Positions 40,452 to 50,859 of a stretch of DNA of 64,000 bases are shown piece by piece. Position 1 is the first letter of the stretch. The number at the start of each line of letters is the position of its first letter. Under the pieces are notes generated by a model that saw only the letters and a program-made list of their open reading frames with translations, did not search any database and had not been told where the DNA came from. The DNA lies in NCBI GenBank assembly GCA_905221605.1, contig CAJNDS010000001.1:1818525-1882524 (forward strand), read 5' to 3'. The position numbers were made by a program, and so were the translations under genes. This DNA comes from Symbiodinium natans (taxonomy: Eukaryota; Sar; Dinophyceae; Suessiales; Symbiodiniaceae).

Positions 40452-41465
40452 CTGGGACCGAAAGTCCAGACGAGGGAACCAAAAACCCTTGCTTTAACCC
40501 CTATAGGGTTTAGGGTTTAGGGTTTAGGTTTTAGGGTTGAGGGTTTAGGGCTACCCCCTCTCTAGGGGGTCTCTATGGTCATGTCTTGCTCAGGGTGTCA
40601 AGGCACCAAAAGTGCCCAGAAATCCGCTCAAGGCCACAGTTTAGGAAGCTTAGCGTTGACTTCTGCTGCGGGCTGTGGCGGTGGTCTAGGCTTCAGGGCC
40701 TGCAACGAGACCCTGACTGCCTCCAAACCCAAAACCCTAAATCCTATATAAACCCTAATTAAACCCAAAACCCTAAACCCTGAACCTAAACCCCAGACCC
40801 TAAGCCCTTAAACCGTAAGCTCACTGGAGCACGAGAAGGCTTCTCTTGGAGTTTAGGTTGTCGGGCTCTGGAGGACACTCTCTCTATCCATGCACACCCC
40901 AATTGAAATTCCAAACTAAATCCCAGGCGGCGGCTAACCGGTTTAGGGTTTTAGGGTTTTAGGGTTTTAGGGTTTAGGGTTTAGGGTTTAGGGTTTAGGG
41001 TTTAGGGTTTAGGGTTTAGGGTTTAGGGTTTAGGGTTTAGGGTTTAGGGTTTAGGGTTTAGGGTTTAGGATTTAAACCTGCGGCTGGGTTTACTAGGCGC
41101 ACATATGGAACTGACTGCAACCCGAAAAGCGAGGAACGACCACAAACATCCAGCCGCTAGGCTACCGCACCCCCGGGCCCCCAAGTCCCTGAACCTTAAC
41201 CCCGAAACCCTATGTTTATCCTGAACCCTGACCCCGAACCCCTAAACCCTAACCTCTGAACCTCTGAACCTCTGAACCCTAAACCCTACACCCTAAACCC
41301 TAAACCCCCCTAAACCCTAAACCCTAAACCCTAAACCCTAAACCCTAAACCCTAAACCCTAAACCCTAAACCCTAAACCCTAAACCCTAAACCCTAAACC
41401 CTAAACCCTAAAGCTAAACCAGTAACCCTAAACCCTAAACCCGAAACCCTAAACCCTGAAAACAG
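40452..41465. other. Arrays and unassigned islands
   Basis: Island at 40600-40735, open in two plus frames. TTTAGGG array at 40945-41068. Island at 41070-41200, unassigned. CCCTAAA array at 41290-41415. Confidence 0.4.
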
Positions 41466-41551
41466 AAGCGCGCCAGGCCCACGGGTACTCGAAGGGCGCG
41501 TCGCTCCCGTCGCCCTCCATCAGCCACCTCGACCAGCTGCCTGTGTGCCAG
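41466..41551 (+). CDS. Internal exon with canonical donor
   Basis: Acceptor AACAG|AA and donor GTGAGT. 86 nt read ARQAHGYSKGASLPSPSISH then LDQLPVCQ, ending in phase 0. It is left-flanked by CCCTAAA and right-flanked by TTTAGGG. The Ser/Pro-rich sequence is not assigned to a family. Confidence 0.45.
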
Positions 41552-42619
41552 GTGAGTTTCGGGCTTAGGGTTTAGGGTTTAGGGTTGAGGGTTTAGGGTT
41601 TAGGGTTTACGGTTGGTGCTGATTACGCGCAAGGGTTTGCGGGCAGCCAGGGGGCTCAGGGGATTACGGATTTCGGGCCTCGGGTCTACTAATTCTAATA
41701 TTTGGGAAAGGTGCGGGTGACACCCCCACCCCCCCCCCCCCCCCCCCCGCCCCAATCCTTGCAAACCCGAAGCCCGAGAGGCAAGGAAGAGAAACTAAGG
41801 GGGGAAAACCCTAAACCCTAAACCCCAAAGCCTAACCCCTAAACCCTAAACCCTAACCCCTAAACCCTAAACCCTCACCCCTAAACCCTAACCCCTAAAC
41901 CCTAAAGGCGGGGAGCATTCGGCTATAAATGAGTGAGGAGATCGGGGTTTAGGGTTTAGGGTTTAGGGTGTAGGGTTTAGGGTTTAGGGTGTAGGGTTTT
42001 AGGGTTTAGGGTTTAGGGTGTAGGGTGCAGGGTTTAGGGTTTAGGGTTTAGGGTTTAGGGTTTAGGGTTTAGGGTTTAGGGTTTAGGGTTTAGGGTTTAG
42101 GGTATAGGGTTTAGGGTTTAGGGTTTAGGGTTTAGGGTTTAGGGTTTAGGGTTTAGGGTTTAGGGTTTAGGGTTTAGGGTTTAGGGTTTAGGGTTGCTGG
42201 AAGTCGGGACAGCAATTGCTCCCACGTGGTTTGCAAGCTGGATTGTGCGAATGCCGCTTTCAGCTAGGCCGGCTAATTATCCCCTAAACCGTCAAACCCC
42301 TAAACCCTTAAACCCCTAAACCCTAATCCCTAAACCCAAACCCTAAACCCTAAACCCTAAACCCTCAAACCCCTCAACCCTAAACCCAAACCCTAAACCG
42401 TGCTGCCTGAAGCGTCAGCCGCCGCTGAGGCCGCTACCAGGAGCCCCGGGAGCGCGAGCCTCCGGGCGGTTTTGGGTTTGGGGTTTAGGGTTAAGGTTTA
42501 GGGTTTAGGGTTGAGGGTTTAGGGTTAAGGTTTAGGGTTTAGGAACCCTAACCCTAAACCCTAAACACCTAAAACCTTAAACCCTAAACACCTACAACCC
42601 CGAAACCCTAACCCCCCTC
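41552..42619. repeat. TTTAGGG and CCCTAAA arrays, C-run, islands
   Basis: C-run at 41728-41748, CCCTAAA/CCCCTAA at 41808-41905, long TTTAGGG at 41945-42195. The island at 42195-42285 (minus: KAAFAQSSLQTTWEQLLSRL) and the island at 42400-42470 are both coding-like but ambiguous. Confidence 0.8.
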
Positions 42620-42703
42620 CCCCTCCCCCCCGGCCACAGCAGCCGGCTCAGCTCGGGTGCTGCGCTCGTAGCCAGGCGGCACAACGCGGCCAGGGCTTCG
42701 GGC
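42620..42703 (-). CDS. MLLE-domain protein, exon after the MLLE motif
   Basis: Acceptor TTGAG|G (42705-42703). It reads PEALAALCRLATSAAPELSR then LLWP. Its one-base 5' phase completes the codon begun by the MLLE exon (AA+G = Lys), giving ARGAKPEALAAL across the junction. This resembles the last helix of MLLE domains ('KVxEALxVL'). The 3' border is in a G-rich run. Confidence 0.5.
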
Positions 42704-42956
42704 CTCAAGGGAAGAGGCCACAGGGTGGAGGGTGGTAGGGTGGTAGGGTTTAGGGTGGTGGGGTTAGGATTTTCGGGTTTAGGGTTTGGGGTTTAGGGGG
42801 GTAGGAAGGGTGGCAGAGTTTAGGTTGGGTAGGGCTGAGGGGTACAAGAACTTGCACTTCTTCCCATCCATGGCATCTGCACCACCCCCTTCGGCACTGG
42901 AGGTGCTCCTAAACCCTAAACCCTAAACCCTAAACCCTAAACCCTAAACCCTAAAC
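42704..42956. repeat. Intron of the MLLE gene, mixed repeat
   Basis: On the minus strand it begins GTTTAGGGTTTAGGG (42956 downward) and then runs through an island (42840-42910) and degenerate repeat to the acceptor at 42704. Confidence 0.6.
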
Positions 42957-43060
42957 TTTGCGCCCCGGGCATGCTCATCTGCCAGCAGTGGTCTCAGCTC
43001 CGCAACGGTCAGTTCTAACAGCATTCCGGTCAACTTCCTGACTAACTCGAGGTCCGCGTA
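42957..43060 (-). CDS. MLLE (PABC-like) domain exon
   Basis: Acceptor GGCAG|T (43062-43060). The minus strand reads YADLELVRKLTGMLLELTVA, then ELRPLLADEHARGA. 'KLTGMLLEL...EL..LL' is the core of the MLLE domain of cytoplasmic poly(A)-binding protein and some HECT ubiquitin ligases, which binds PAM2 peptides of translation and decay factors. The exon is 104 nt and ends in phase 2. The donor GT (42956-42955) is the first two bases of a GTTTAGGG unit. Next exon 42620-42703, previous candidate 43110-43190. No RNA-recognition motif was found in the window, so a full PABP is not shown. Confidence 0.65.
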
Positions 43061-43109
43061 CTGCCCTAAACCCTAAACCCCATCCCCTAAACCCTAAACA
43101 CCCTAAACC

Positions 43110-43190
43110 CTAAACCCGTGTGCCCATCGAGGCGTGCTCCCTCTTTGTGCGGAAGCGTTCCCCAACTTCCACCTTCCCAGGGTGGTAGGG
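43110..43190 (-). CDS. Possible exon before the MLLE exon
   Basis: After GGAAG|G the strand reads VEVGERFRTKREHASMGTR and ends before GTTTAGG in phase 0, which fits the phase-0 start of the MLLE exon. 'GERF' could match the 'LGERLFP' of MLLE domains. Other frames are open. Confidence 0.35.
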   Translation of the reverse strand, partial: PYHPGKVEVGERFRTKREHASMGTRV

Positions 43191-44596
43191 TGGTAGGGCT
43201 TAGGGTGGTAGGGTTGGGCTTCGGGTTTAGTGTTTAGGGTTTGGAGTGGGTTTAGGGTTTAGGGTTTAGAGTGGGTCTAGGGTTTAGGGTTTAGGTTTTA
43301 GGGTTTAGGTGTTCGGGTTTAAGATTTAGGGTTTACGCTTGGGAGTTTTCGGGTTTTAGGTGGTAGGGTCTAGGGCTTCGGGTAAGCCATGGCCCCTTCA
43401 ACCCAGGAACCCAAAACCGCAAAGCCTAAAGCTTAGGAGAAAGGAGTAGGGGGACCCTTGGGGATATAGACCCTCTGAATAAGATCACAGCTTAAGAGAG
43501 CCAGAAGAGTGTTAAGAAATGTTAAGTAGGGGTACCCTTTGAAGGGACCCCCTTATCCTACCTAGGAAGTAGCCTAAACCCTAAACCCTAAACCCTAAAC
43601 CCTAAACCCCAAACCCTAAACCCTAAACCCTAAACCCTAAACCCCACATGCTGAGAGTTCTCCAACTCAGTGGCTGAGGCCCCGCCGGCGGTGTCGCGGC
43701 ATAGGGATCTTACAACTTGAGGGCTGAAGGTTCGAGATACAGTTTAGGGTTTAGGGTTTAGGGTTTAGGGTTTAGGGTTTAGGGTTTAGGGTTTAGGGTT
43801 TAGGGTTTAGGGTTTAGGGTTTAGGGTTTAGGGTTTAGGGTTTAGGGTTTAGGTTTGGGATTCGAGGATAGGGGCTTAGGGTTTACGGCTTAGGGTTTAG
43901 GGCTTATGTGGGTTGGGAGTTCCCTAGCTTGCACCTCCCCCCTCTCCGCGTGGATCCTTATGAAACCCTGAAGGCTACCCGAAACCTAACCCTAAAACCC
44001 ATACCTCCTGAGGCTCCAGACAGCTCCATCCTGGCGGGAAGGCTAGCTTTTTGAGAGCAAACCAGGGCTTTAAGTTTAGGGTTCGGGTTTAGGGTTTAGG
44101 GCCGTTTAGGGTTTACATCTGAGGGTTTCGGGATCTCCGCCTACATACTGCTTGCAGAACAAGGCGATTCTCTAACCTGTGGTCCTTGCTGGGTAGTTTA
44201 GGATGGGGGTCGTTTACGGTTGGCTCTACACCCCTTACCCTCAGCTGGAATCTTTTTCTGGAGGTGCTCCAAACAAGGCCTAAACCTTAACCCTAAACCC
44301 TAAACCCTAAACCCTAAACCCTGAACCCTAAACCCTAAACCCTAAACCCTAAACCCTAAACCCTAAACCCTAAACCCTAAACCCTAAACCCTAAACCCCC
44401 ACCCCGCCCCGCCCCGGCCCCCCAGCCCCCATTGATAACTGAAGGGGCTCTGGATCCCCTGGGTGGTGGTGATAAGATAGTGGTTCAGGGTTTAGGGTTT
44501 AGGGTTTAGGGTTGAGGGTTTAGGGTTTAGGGTTTAGGGTTTAGGGTTTAGGGTTTAGGGTTTAGGGTTTAGGGTTTACGGTTTAGGGTGTAGGAG
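43191..44596. repeat. Arrays with unassigned islands
   Basis: Degenerate G-rich (43190-43385), CCCTAAA (43573-43645), TTTAGGG (43743-43855), CCCTAAA (44283-44400), TTTAGGG (44485-44590). The islands at 43390-43570, 43645-43740, 43900-44275 and 44400-44480 have no confirmed coding. Confidence 0.8.
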
Positions 44597-44704
44597 GTTA
44601 AAGAAGAGATCGATCGGCTCAGCCAGTTACACGCAAGGTTTTCAGGGTTTCGGATTCCTTTCAAGGAGCGACAAGCAAATTGCTGCTTGAAGGATGCCCC
44701 CTGA
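44597..44704 (+). CDS. Possible terminal exon
   Basis: After AGGAG|G the plus strand reads VKEEIDRLSQLHARFSGFRI, then PFKERQANCCLKDAP and stop. An amphipathic helix at the start supports coding. The family is unknown. Confidence 0.3.
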   Translation, partial: VKEEIDRLSQLHARFSGFRIPFKERQANCCLKDAP

Positions 44705-45069
44705 AGTACGCCTAACCTATCTCCGAAGCCCTCAGCCCTGAACAGTGAACCCTAAACCCTAAACCCTAAACCCTAAACCCTAAACCCTAAACCCTAATCT
44801 GCTAATCTTGGAATGTCTGAAGGAGCAAACCCGGCATGGGTTGCCACAAGGTGCGCAGATGATCTTCAAGATGGGAGGTTAGGATTTAGGCTTTAGGGTT
44901 TAGGGTTCAGGGTTTGGGGTTTAGGGTTTAGGGTTTAGGGTTCAGGGTTTGGGGTTTAGGATTTAGGGTGCGCGTCTCCTATTCCTGTTCCTTGTGGCGG
45001 GGGGGGGGGGGGGGGGGGGTATAAAGGGGCAAAGGGGAACAAAAGACACTTGGTGCACATGAGGGGCAA
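44705..45069. other. Arrays, island and G22 run
   Basis: The island at 44798-44880 is open on the plus strand (LLILECLKEQTRHGLPQGAQ, then stop at 44878). A run of about 22 G lies at 44998-45019, before the ankyrin gene's 3' end. Confidence 0.4.
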
Positions 45070-47037
45070 TTACCCCGGCTTGCCGCGGTTTAGGAAAAAA
45101 GGCCATATGTGTGAGCTCAATTTCTTTTGCCCGTCCACACGACGCCTCTTCGTATCTAGCAGCTGCACAACGGAAGCATGACCGCCCGCATTTGCCAGCG
45201 CGAGCGCTGTCGCGCCAGCGTCGTTCACGACATTCTTGTCAGCACCAGCGTCCAGTAGCAAACGCACCGTTTCCTGTACTCCCCTTAGAACCTTACTAAA
45301 AATGATATTTGTAATATCCTCTTGGGTTTATAAACAAAAACACAAAATATTTTCCAAGGGGGATATAGCTTCATCATGGCCTCTGCCCGATGCGTGCATA
45401 AGAGCCGTGAAGCCGCAAGTGCTCGTGCAGTTCACGTCGGCCGCCGCGCCCAACAGCAGCTGCACCACTTCAGTGCGATCTTCTGCGGAGGCGATCACCA
45501 GAGGTGTCCGGCCACGGTGGTCGCCCTGGTTCTTGTCCGTACCCTCATCTAGCAGGAGCTGCACAATTGGGGCATGGCCTTTGCCGGATGCGATCATCAG
45601 AGCCGTCCAGCCATCATGATCCCCTAAGCTCACATCGGCCCGAGAGCCCAGCAGCAACGCAGCAACCTCGACGTTGCAGCGGGTAGCAGCGGCCACAAGA
45701 GCTGTGGTACCATTGCCTTACCTCTCCTATGGCCACGGCTTAACTGTCTTCGTTCCTACTAAGGAAACGAAGGAAACCCAAAAAAGAGTTCACGCCAAAG
45801 AAGGAAACCCCGAAAAAGTCTATCAAGCTCAGCTATTGGCTGAAGGAAGCCTATACTGACCTTGGAACCCTAGCAAAACTCAAAAAAAATAGCTGGCTCT
45901 TCGGAATTTTAAAGTGCCCAACAATTAGTTTAAAAAAAAAAAAACATTTCCAAGCATCCCTAAGAAGTTGCTGTTCGACAGGCTTGTGTCAGCCCTGGCC
46001 TCCAGCAGCAAACGCACGCCCTCGGCAAATCCCCCCACCGATGCGAGGATGAGCGCGGTGTCGCCCTGGTTGCCCGCGATGTTCGTGTCGACTCCTTCGT
46101 AACCACATGGGGGTTTTACGGGGTTAGGGGCGTACCTTCCTGAATTTCCGTATATGATAAGGGAAGCCTACTGTTTTGGGGGTCTGCTTTGTAGGTGTCC
46201 CTGAGGTTTTTTTGCAAACTCCCATGTACGGGTACCCTTTTTTGGGGGGTTCGTTGCTTGACAAGGGAACCCAGAACTTCGTGTCGGCTCCTTAGCAGCC
46301 CAGAAAACCACATCATAGTAAGGGTAACCTTTGCTCGGTTGGTCGCTTCATGCTCCCAAGACTCGGGCATCCAACAACAAACGCATGGCCTCAACATGGC
46401 CGCGCTGAGATGAGGCGAGCAGGGGTCTGTTGAGGATCCGGTTCGTGCCGACAGTTGTGTTTTCCAGATTTGGGTCCAGGGGGGCCTGCAGCAGACTTTC
46501 GAGCTGCGCGAGGTCAGGGAGGAGAGCAGCCTGGAGGAGCTGATCCTTCTGCGATTCCGAGGCATCGGCGAAGAGGGACGAAATGGACCCCTAAAAGGGC
46601 TGATGGCTCACATACCTTAATGGGAATTGCAGCTTAGTATGGGGTACATGACCCCAAAGTTGGGGGGTTCATGTGGTCCCCAAGGGACGAGTTGCAAGTC
46701 CATGCCGGCTGTGAGCACGGCGTCGTCCTGGAGACACGCGCCCTTGTGCAGAATCCTCTGCCGGAATCGAGGTGGAAAGCCGCGGAGCTTCTGCAAGTTG
46801 CCTTGGTAAGAACCCTAAACCCTAAACCCTAAACCCTGAACCCTGAACCCTGAACCCTAAACCCTAAACCCTACACCCTAAACCCTACCTAAACCCTAAA
46901 CCCTAAACCCTAAACCCTAAACCCTAAACCCTAAACCCTAAACCCTCCAAGTTGCGCTTCAAGACCCCCACATCGCTTGACTCCTCCACGGGCAACGTGG
47001 CCAGCTCTGCGCCCGAGACCGCACGAAGATGCAGCAT
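45070..47037 (-). CDS. Ubiquitin-like/ankyrin-repeat protein, complete six-exon gene
   Basis: Exons on the minus strand: 46956-47037, 46689-46801, 46365-46590, 45972-46094, 45373-45716 and 45070-45273, together 1092 nt or 363 codons plus stop, with all phases agreeing. The N-terminus MLHLRAVSGAELATLPVEES with RFRQRILHKGACLQDDAVL looks like a ubiquitin-like fold. Seven ankyrin repeats of about 33 residues follow (e.g. GWTALMIASGKGHAPIVQLL), then a basic tail (DTKRRRVDGQ). Ankyrin repeats bind proteins; the partner is unknown. Introns use GC-AG, GT-AG, GA-AG, GC-AG and GA-AG. Intron 1 is telomere-like repeat, and intron 3 carries MITE-D-like text. Genes of this layout are abundant in Symbiodiniaceae. 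No frameshift or premature stop is seen. Confidence 0.85.
46802..46955 (-). repeat. Ankyrin intron 1: TTTAGGG array with 8-bp direct repeats
   Basis: On the minus strand the intron starts GCAACTTGGAGGG and continues as TTTAGGG-type units. It ends CCAAG, and exon 2 starts GCAACTTG. GCAACTTG therefore occurs at 46955-46948 and again at 46801-46794. Cutting at GC...AG restores KRNLQKLRGF across the junction. Confidence 0.85.
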
Positions 47038-47054
47038 CTTCGAGGAACCAGATT

Positions 47055-47770
47055 AAAGGTTTAGGGTTTGAGGGTTTAGGGTTTGGGGTTTAGGGTTTGG
47101 GGTTTGGGGTTTAGGGTTTAGGGTTTGGGGTTAAGGGTTTGGGGTCTGGGGTTTGGGGTTTAGGGTTTGGGGTTTAGGGTTTAGGGTTTGGGGTTAAAGG
47201 TTTGGGGTTTAGGGTTTGGGGTTTGGGGTTTGGGGTTTGGGGTTTAGGGTGCCAACATGCGGCATCGTCCGAGAGGACCCACAAAGCCCAGAAAGGTTGA
47301 GGTCAGAGCTAGGATGCTTCATGTGGCTTAGGGTTTAGGGCTGTTGCGGTTTAGGGTTCAGGGCTCAGGGTTTAGGGTTCAGGGCTCAGGGTTTAGGGTT
47401 AGGGTTTAGGGTTTAGGGTTTAGGGTTTAGGGTTTAGGGTTTAGGGTTTAGGGTTTAGGGTTTAGGGTTTAGGGTTTAGGGTTTAGGGTTTAGGGTTTTA
47501 GAGTTTAGGGTTTAGGGTTTAGGGTTTAGGGTTTAGGGTTTAGGGTTTAGGGTTTAGGGTTTAGGGTTTAGGGTTTAGGGTTTAGGGTTTAGAGCTTCGG
47601 GTCTAGGGTCTCGGGTTTAGGGTGGGGGCCGCCTGAGCCCAGCGGCGCTAAATCAAAGGTGCAGGAGGGCGGGACATGGAGGGTTTAGGGTGTAGGGTTT
47701 AGGGTTTAGGGTTTAGGGTTTAGGGTTTAGGGTTTAGGGTTTAGGGTTTAGGGTTTAGGGTAAAAAGTCC
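47055..47770. repeat. TTTAGGG/TTTGGGG arrays
   Basis: Mixed TTTGGGG and TTTAGGG (47058-47248), an island at 47250-47325 (minus: SSDLNLSGLCGSSRTMPHVG), and nearly perfect TTTAGGG at 47395-47590 and 47695-47760. Confidence 0.9.
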
Positions 47771-48897
47771 GGAGACTCCAAAAGGCTCGGGGGAAACCGA
47801 AGCCCGATGGCCCCAGAGCCCTAAACCCTAAACCCCTAGACCCCAGGCCCTAGACCCTAAGCCCTGAACCCGAATGAAACCCTAAACCCTAAAACCCTAA
47901 ACCGTAAACCCTGAACCTTAAACCCTCAAGAGTCAACCCCAGAACCCCAGAACTCCGCCAGGAGGGCTTAACACCCCTAAACCCTAAACCCTAAACCCCA
48001 AACTCTAAACCCTAAACCCCAAACCCTAAACCCCGAACCCCAAACCCCAAACCCTAACCCTAAACCCCAGTTAGGATAAGGGGGAACATCCCAAGTCGGG
48101 GACCCTCAACCCTAAACCCCAAACCCTAAACCCCAAACCCTAAACCCTAAATCCTAAACCCCAAACCCTAAAACCCAAGCCCTAAACCCTAAACCCCAAA
48201 CCCTAAACCCTAAACCCTAAACCCCGCCGGGAGGGCGCGTAGAGGGCCAGGCAGCTGGCGCTGAAGGGGTAGAAGGACGCCGGAGGGAGCGGCCTCGGTT
48301 GAGGGTTTAGGGTTCAGGGTCTATTTTTAGGGTTTAGGGTTGAGGGTTGAGGGTTTAGGGTCTATCGTTAGGGTCTATCGTTAGGGTTTAGGGTTTAGGG
48401 TTTAGGGTTTAGGGTTTAGGGTTTAGGGTTTAGGGTTTAGGGTTTAGGGTTTAGGGTTTAGGGTTTAGGGTTTAGGGTTTAGGGTTTAGGGTTTAGGGTT
48501 TAGGGTTTAGGGTCTATCTCACGTGGTTTGGTGGGTGCGTCTGGGTAGGAGTCTTAGGGTTTGGGCTTGTGAGGCGATTCGCCCTAAACCCGAGTTGGCG
48601 CCGCAATGTTTCAATTTACCCAATCTCAGTATGGTTTAGGGTTTACTGTGGTAGGTTTGAAAACCCTATAAAGTTAAATTCGTATTGCTTTATAAGGATT
48701 AAAATTCTAAATGGGGGATTAAGCGCAATTAAAACTCACAAAATTATGTTCAAACCTACCCCCGTTTAGGGTGATCTTGCCACCCTCAAACCCTAAACCC
48801 TAAACCCTAAACCCCAAACCCTAAACCCTAAACCCTAAACCCCAAACCCTAAACCCTAAACCCTAAATTAACCCTAAACCCTAAACCCTAAACCCTC
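47771..48897. repeat. Degenerate CCCTAAA, TTTAGGG array, islands
   Basis: C-rich to 48225. Island at 48225-48295 (minus: PPASFYPFSASCLALYAPSR). Nearly perfect TTTAGGG at 48380-48510. Island at 48520-48780, AT-richer, no gene found. CCCTAAA at 48787-48895. Confidence 0.85.
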
Positions 48898-48963
48898 CTT
48901 GATCAAGTTCGAGACTCTTGGTATGTTCCACCGCCCCCCATCTTCCAGAAGGACTACGCAGGG
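48898..48963 (+). CDS. Internal exon with GTAGGT donor
   Basis: The plus strand reads LLDQVRDSWYVPPPPIFQKD then YAG, followed by GTAGGTG. Aromatic and Pro-rich sequence in one frame and a good donor support it. The acceptor lies in the CCCTAAA array and is not defined. Confidence 0.35.
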
Positions 48964-49169
48964 GTAGGTGTGAATATAGTTTTTTGCGCTGACTACCCTT
49001 AACTCCCCATATAGTCCTTCTAAACCCAAAATAAACCCTAAACCCTAAACCCCAAACCTCGCCCAGTATACCAAAACCCTCGGCTCCACACGAATTCGTA
49101 GGCGCTTGACCCCGCAGATCCTCGAATAAGCCTACGGATCCTGGCAGATCCTGGATTGAATCTCTACAT

Positions 49170-49432
49170 TCAATCTCCTTTGGGGCCTCGGCCGATTCGG
49201 CGGCGCTTGTTCATCATCTTCATCTGTTCCTGCATCTTGCGCAACTCTCTGTCCACCTCCGCTTCTTGTTGCTCCGCTGCCTCCGCCTGGCCAGTAAGAC
49301 GCGATTCAACGTTCCGCAGACCCGTCTCCAGCTCCTGCAGCCGGCCAGCCTGGTGCCGCCGTGTGGCGATCACTTGACTCAGGTCGCGTTTGAAGCCTGT
49401 CACCTCCTTTTGCAAGTCGTCGGTGCGCTCTT
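49170..49432 (-). CDS. Coiled-coil terminal exon
   Basis: After CAAAG|A the minus strand reads LQKEVTGFKRDLSQVIATRR, RLQELETGLRNVESRLTGQA, DRELRKMQEQMKMMNKRRRI and ends RGPKGD, stop. About 87 codons of heptad-patterned helix with a basic end. Probably the C-terminus of a longer coiled-coil protein whose upstream exons would lie above 49.5 kb. No specific family. Confidence 0.5.
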
Positions 49433-50482
49433 TGGAGGGTTTAGGGTTTCGGGCTTAGGGCTCGGGGGGGCACAAACCCAAAACTCCTTAGGGATGCCCC
49501 ACTGAAGCCGGCAACCCAACACACCCGACAGGATCTTGACCGACACTTCGGAGAGGAAGTCAAGCGAACACCCCACAAAAAACCTGGGTTGGCCCTCTTG
49601 TTTAGGGTTGGGTTTAGGGTTAAACCTGATCCTCTTTTGAACCTAGAAAGGGAACAACCCGAGTTAAATGCTACACCCAAAACTCACAACCCTCAACCTT
49701 CTACCCTAAACCCAGCGAAACCCTAAACCCCACCCCCTAAACCCTAAACCCTAAACCTTAAACCCCAAACCCTAAAACCCTCAACCCTCAACCCTAAACT
49801 CCAAACCCTAAAGCCCTCAACCCTAACCCCCGCTCTCCTGCAGAACTTGCAGCCCCTAAACCCTAAACCATAAACCCTATAAAAAACCGGAAACCCGGAA
49901 ACCCGAAAGCTCGGCACAGGCGACTCAGGGAGGGGCAGGGCCAGCATCAAGTGAAACACCGCGCCTTGAGACGGCCCCAATCCCTAGCCCTAAACCCTAA
50001 ACCCTAAACCCTAAACCTTCAACCCTAAACCCTAAACCCTAAACCTTGAGAGGGGGGCTGCGGTCTTTTGGTTCAGGGCTTAGGGTTTGACGGGCGTAGA
50101 GATCATGGAGTTTAGGGGTTCTCGGGGTTGTAGGCGGTTTAGGGTCCAACTAGGGTTTAGGGTTTAGGGTTTAGGGTTTAGGGTTTAGGGTTTAGGGTTT
50201 AGGGTTTAGGGTTTAGGGTTTAGGGTTTAGAGTTTAGGCTTTGGGGTTTAGGGTTGAGGGTTGGAGGCTTTGATGCTTTGAGGCTTTGAGGCTTTGAGGC
50301 TTTGAGAATTTGTGGGCTTCGGGTTTTGGGATTAGTTGCGGGGGAGGCCTGTGTGGAACCCGGCCGGAGGTCTCAAACTTAGGGTTTAGGGCCAGCGAAC
50401 GAGGTGTAGCGAGCAAGTCTCAGAGTTCAGGGTTCAGAGTTCAGGGTTTGGGGTTTAGGGTTTAGGGTGTAGGGTTTCGGGT
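49433..50482. other. Degenerate arrays and islands
   Basis: C-rich at 49680-49860, island at 49890-49985, CCCTAAA at 49990-50050, TTTAGGG at 50155-50235, a GAGGCTTT minisatellite at 50265-50305, then TTTAGGG remnants. Confidence 0.5.
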
Positions 50483-50578
50483 GAGTGCGACTTTCCCCTC
50501 AGCCATGTGAGTAAAGACCAGCGCCGGTTTGACAGGGGCCAGTGGATTCAGCATGTGGCAGTGCCCCTAGAACCCTAA
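50483..50578 (+). CDS. Possible terminal exon
   Basis: The plus strand reads ECDFPLSHVSKDQRRFDRGQ then WIQHVAVPLEP and stop. An AG acceptor at 50501 (CCTCAG) is also possible. The composition is convincing; the family is unknown. Confidence 0.3.
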   Translation, partial: ECDFPLSHVSKDQRRFDRGQWIQHVAVPLEP

Positions 50579-50689
50579 ACCCTAAACCCTAAACCCTAAA
50601 CCCTAGACCCTAGACCCTAAACCCCTTCATCCAAAACAAAAGTTCTAAGCTTCCCCTCCGAAGCCACAGTGTGGGGTCAGGCTTTCGGC

Positions 50690-50780
50690 TTTCGGCTTTC
50701 GGCTTTCGGCTTTCGGCTTTCGGCTTTCGGCTTTAGGCCTTTAGGCTTTTAGGCCTTTAGGCCTTTAGGCCTTTAGGGCT
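50690..50780 (+). repeat. CTTTCGG and CTTTAGG variant array
   Basis: Homogeneous TTTCGGC units followed by CCTTTAGG units, like the block at 30.0-30.4 kb. Confidence 0.95.
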
Positions 50781-50859
50781 TCGGGCTGCAGAGCTTAGGG
50801 CTTAGGCCTCAGGGCTCAAGGGAATTCAGGCTGCAGTTCTCCGCTACGGGAGTCTTGCC

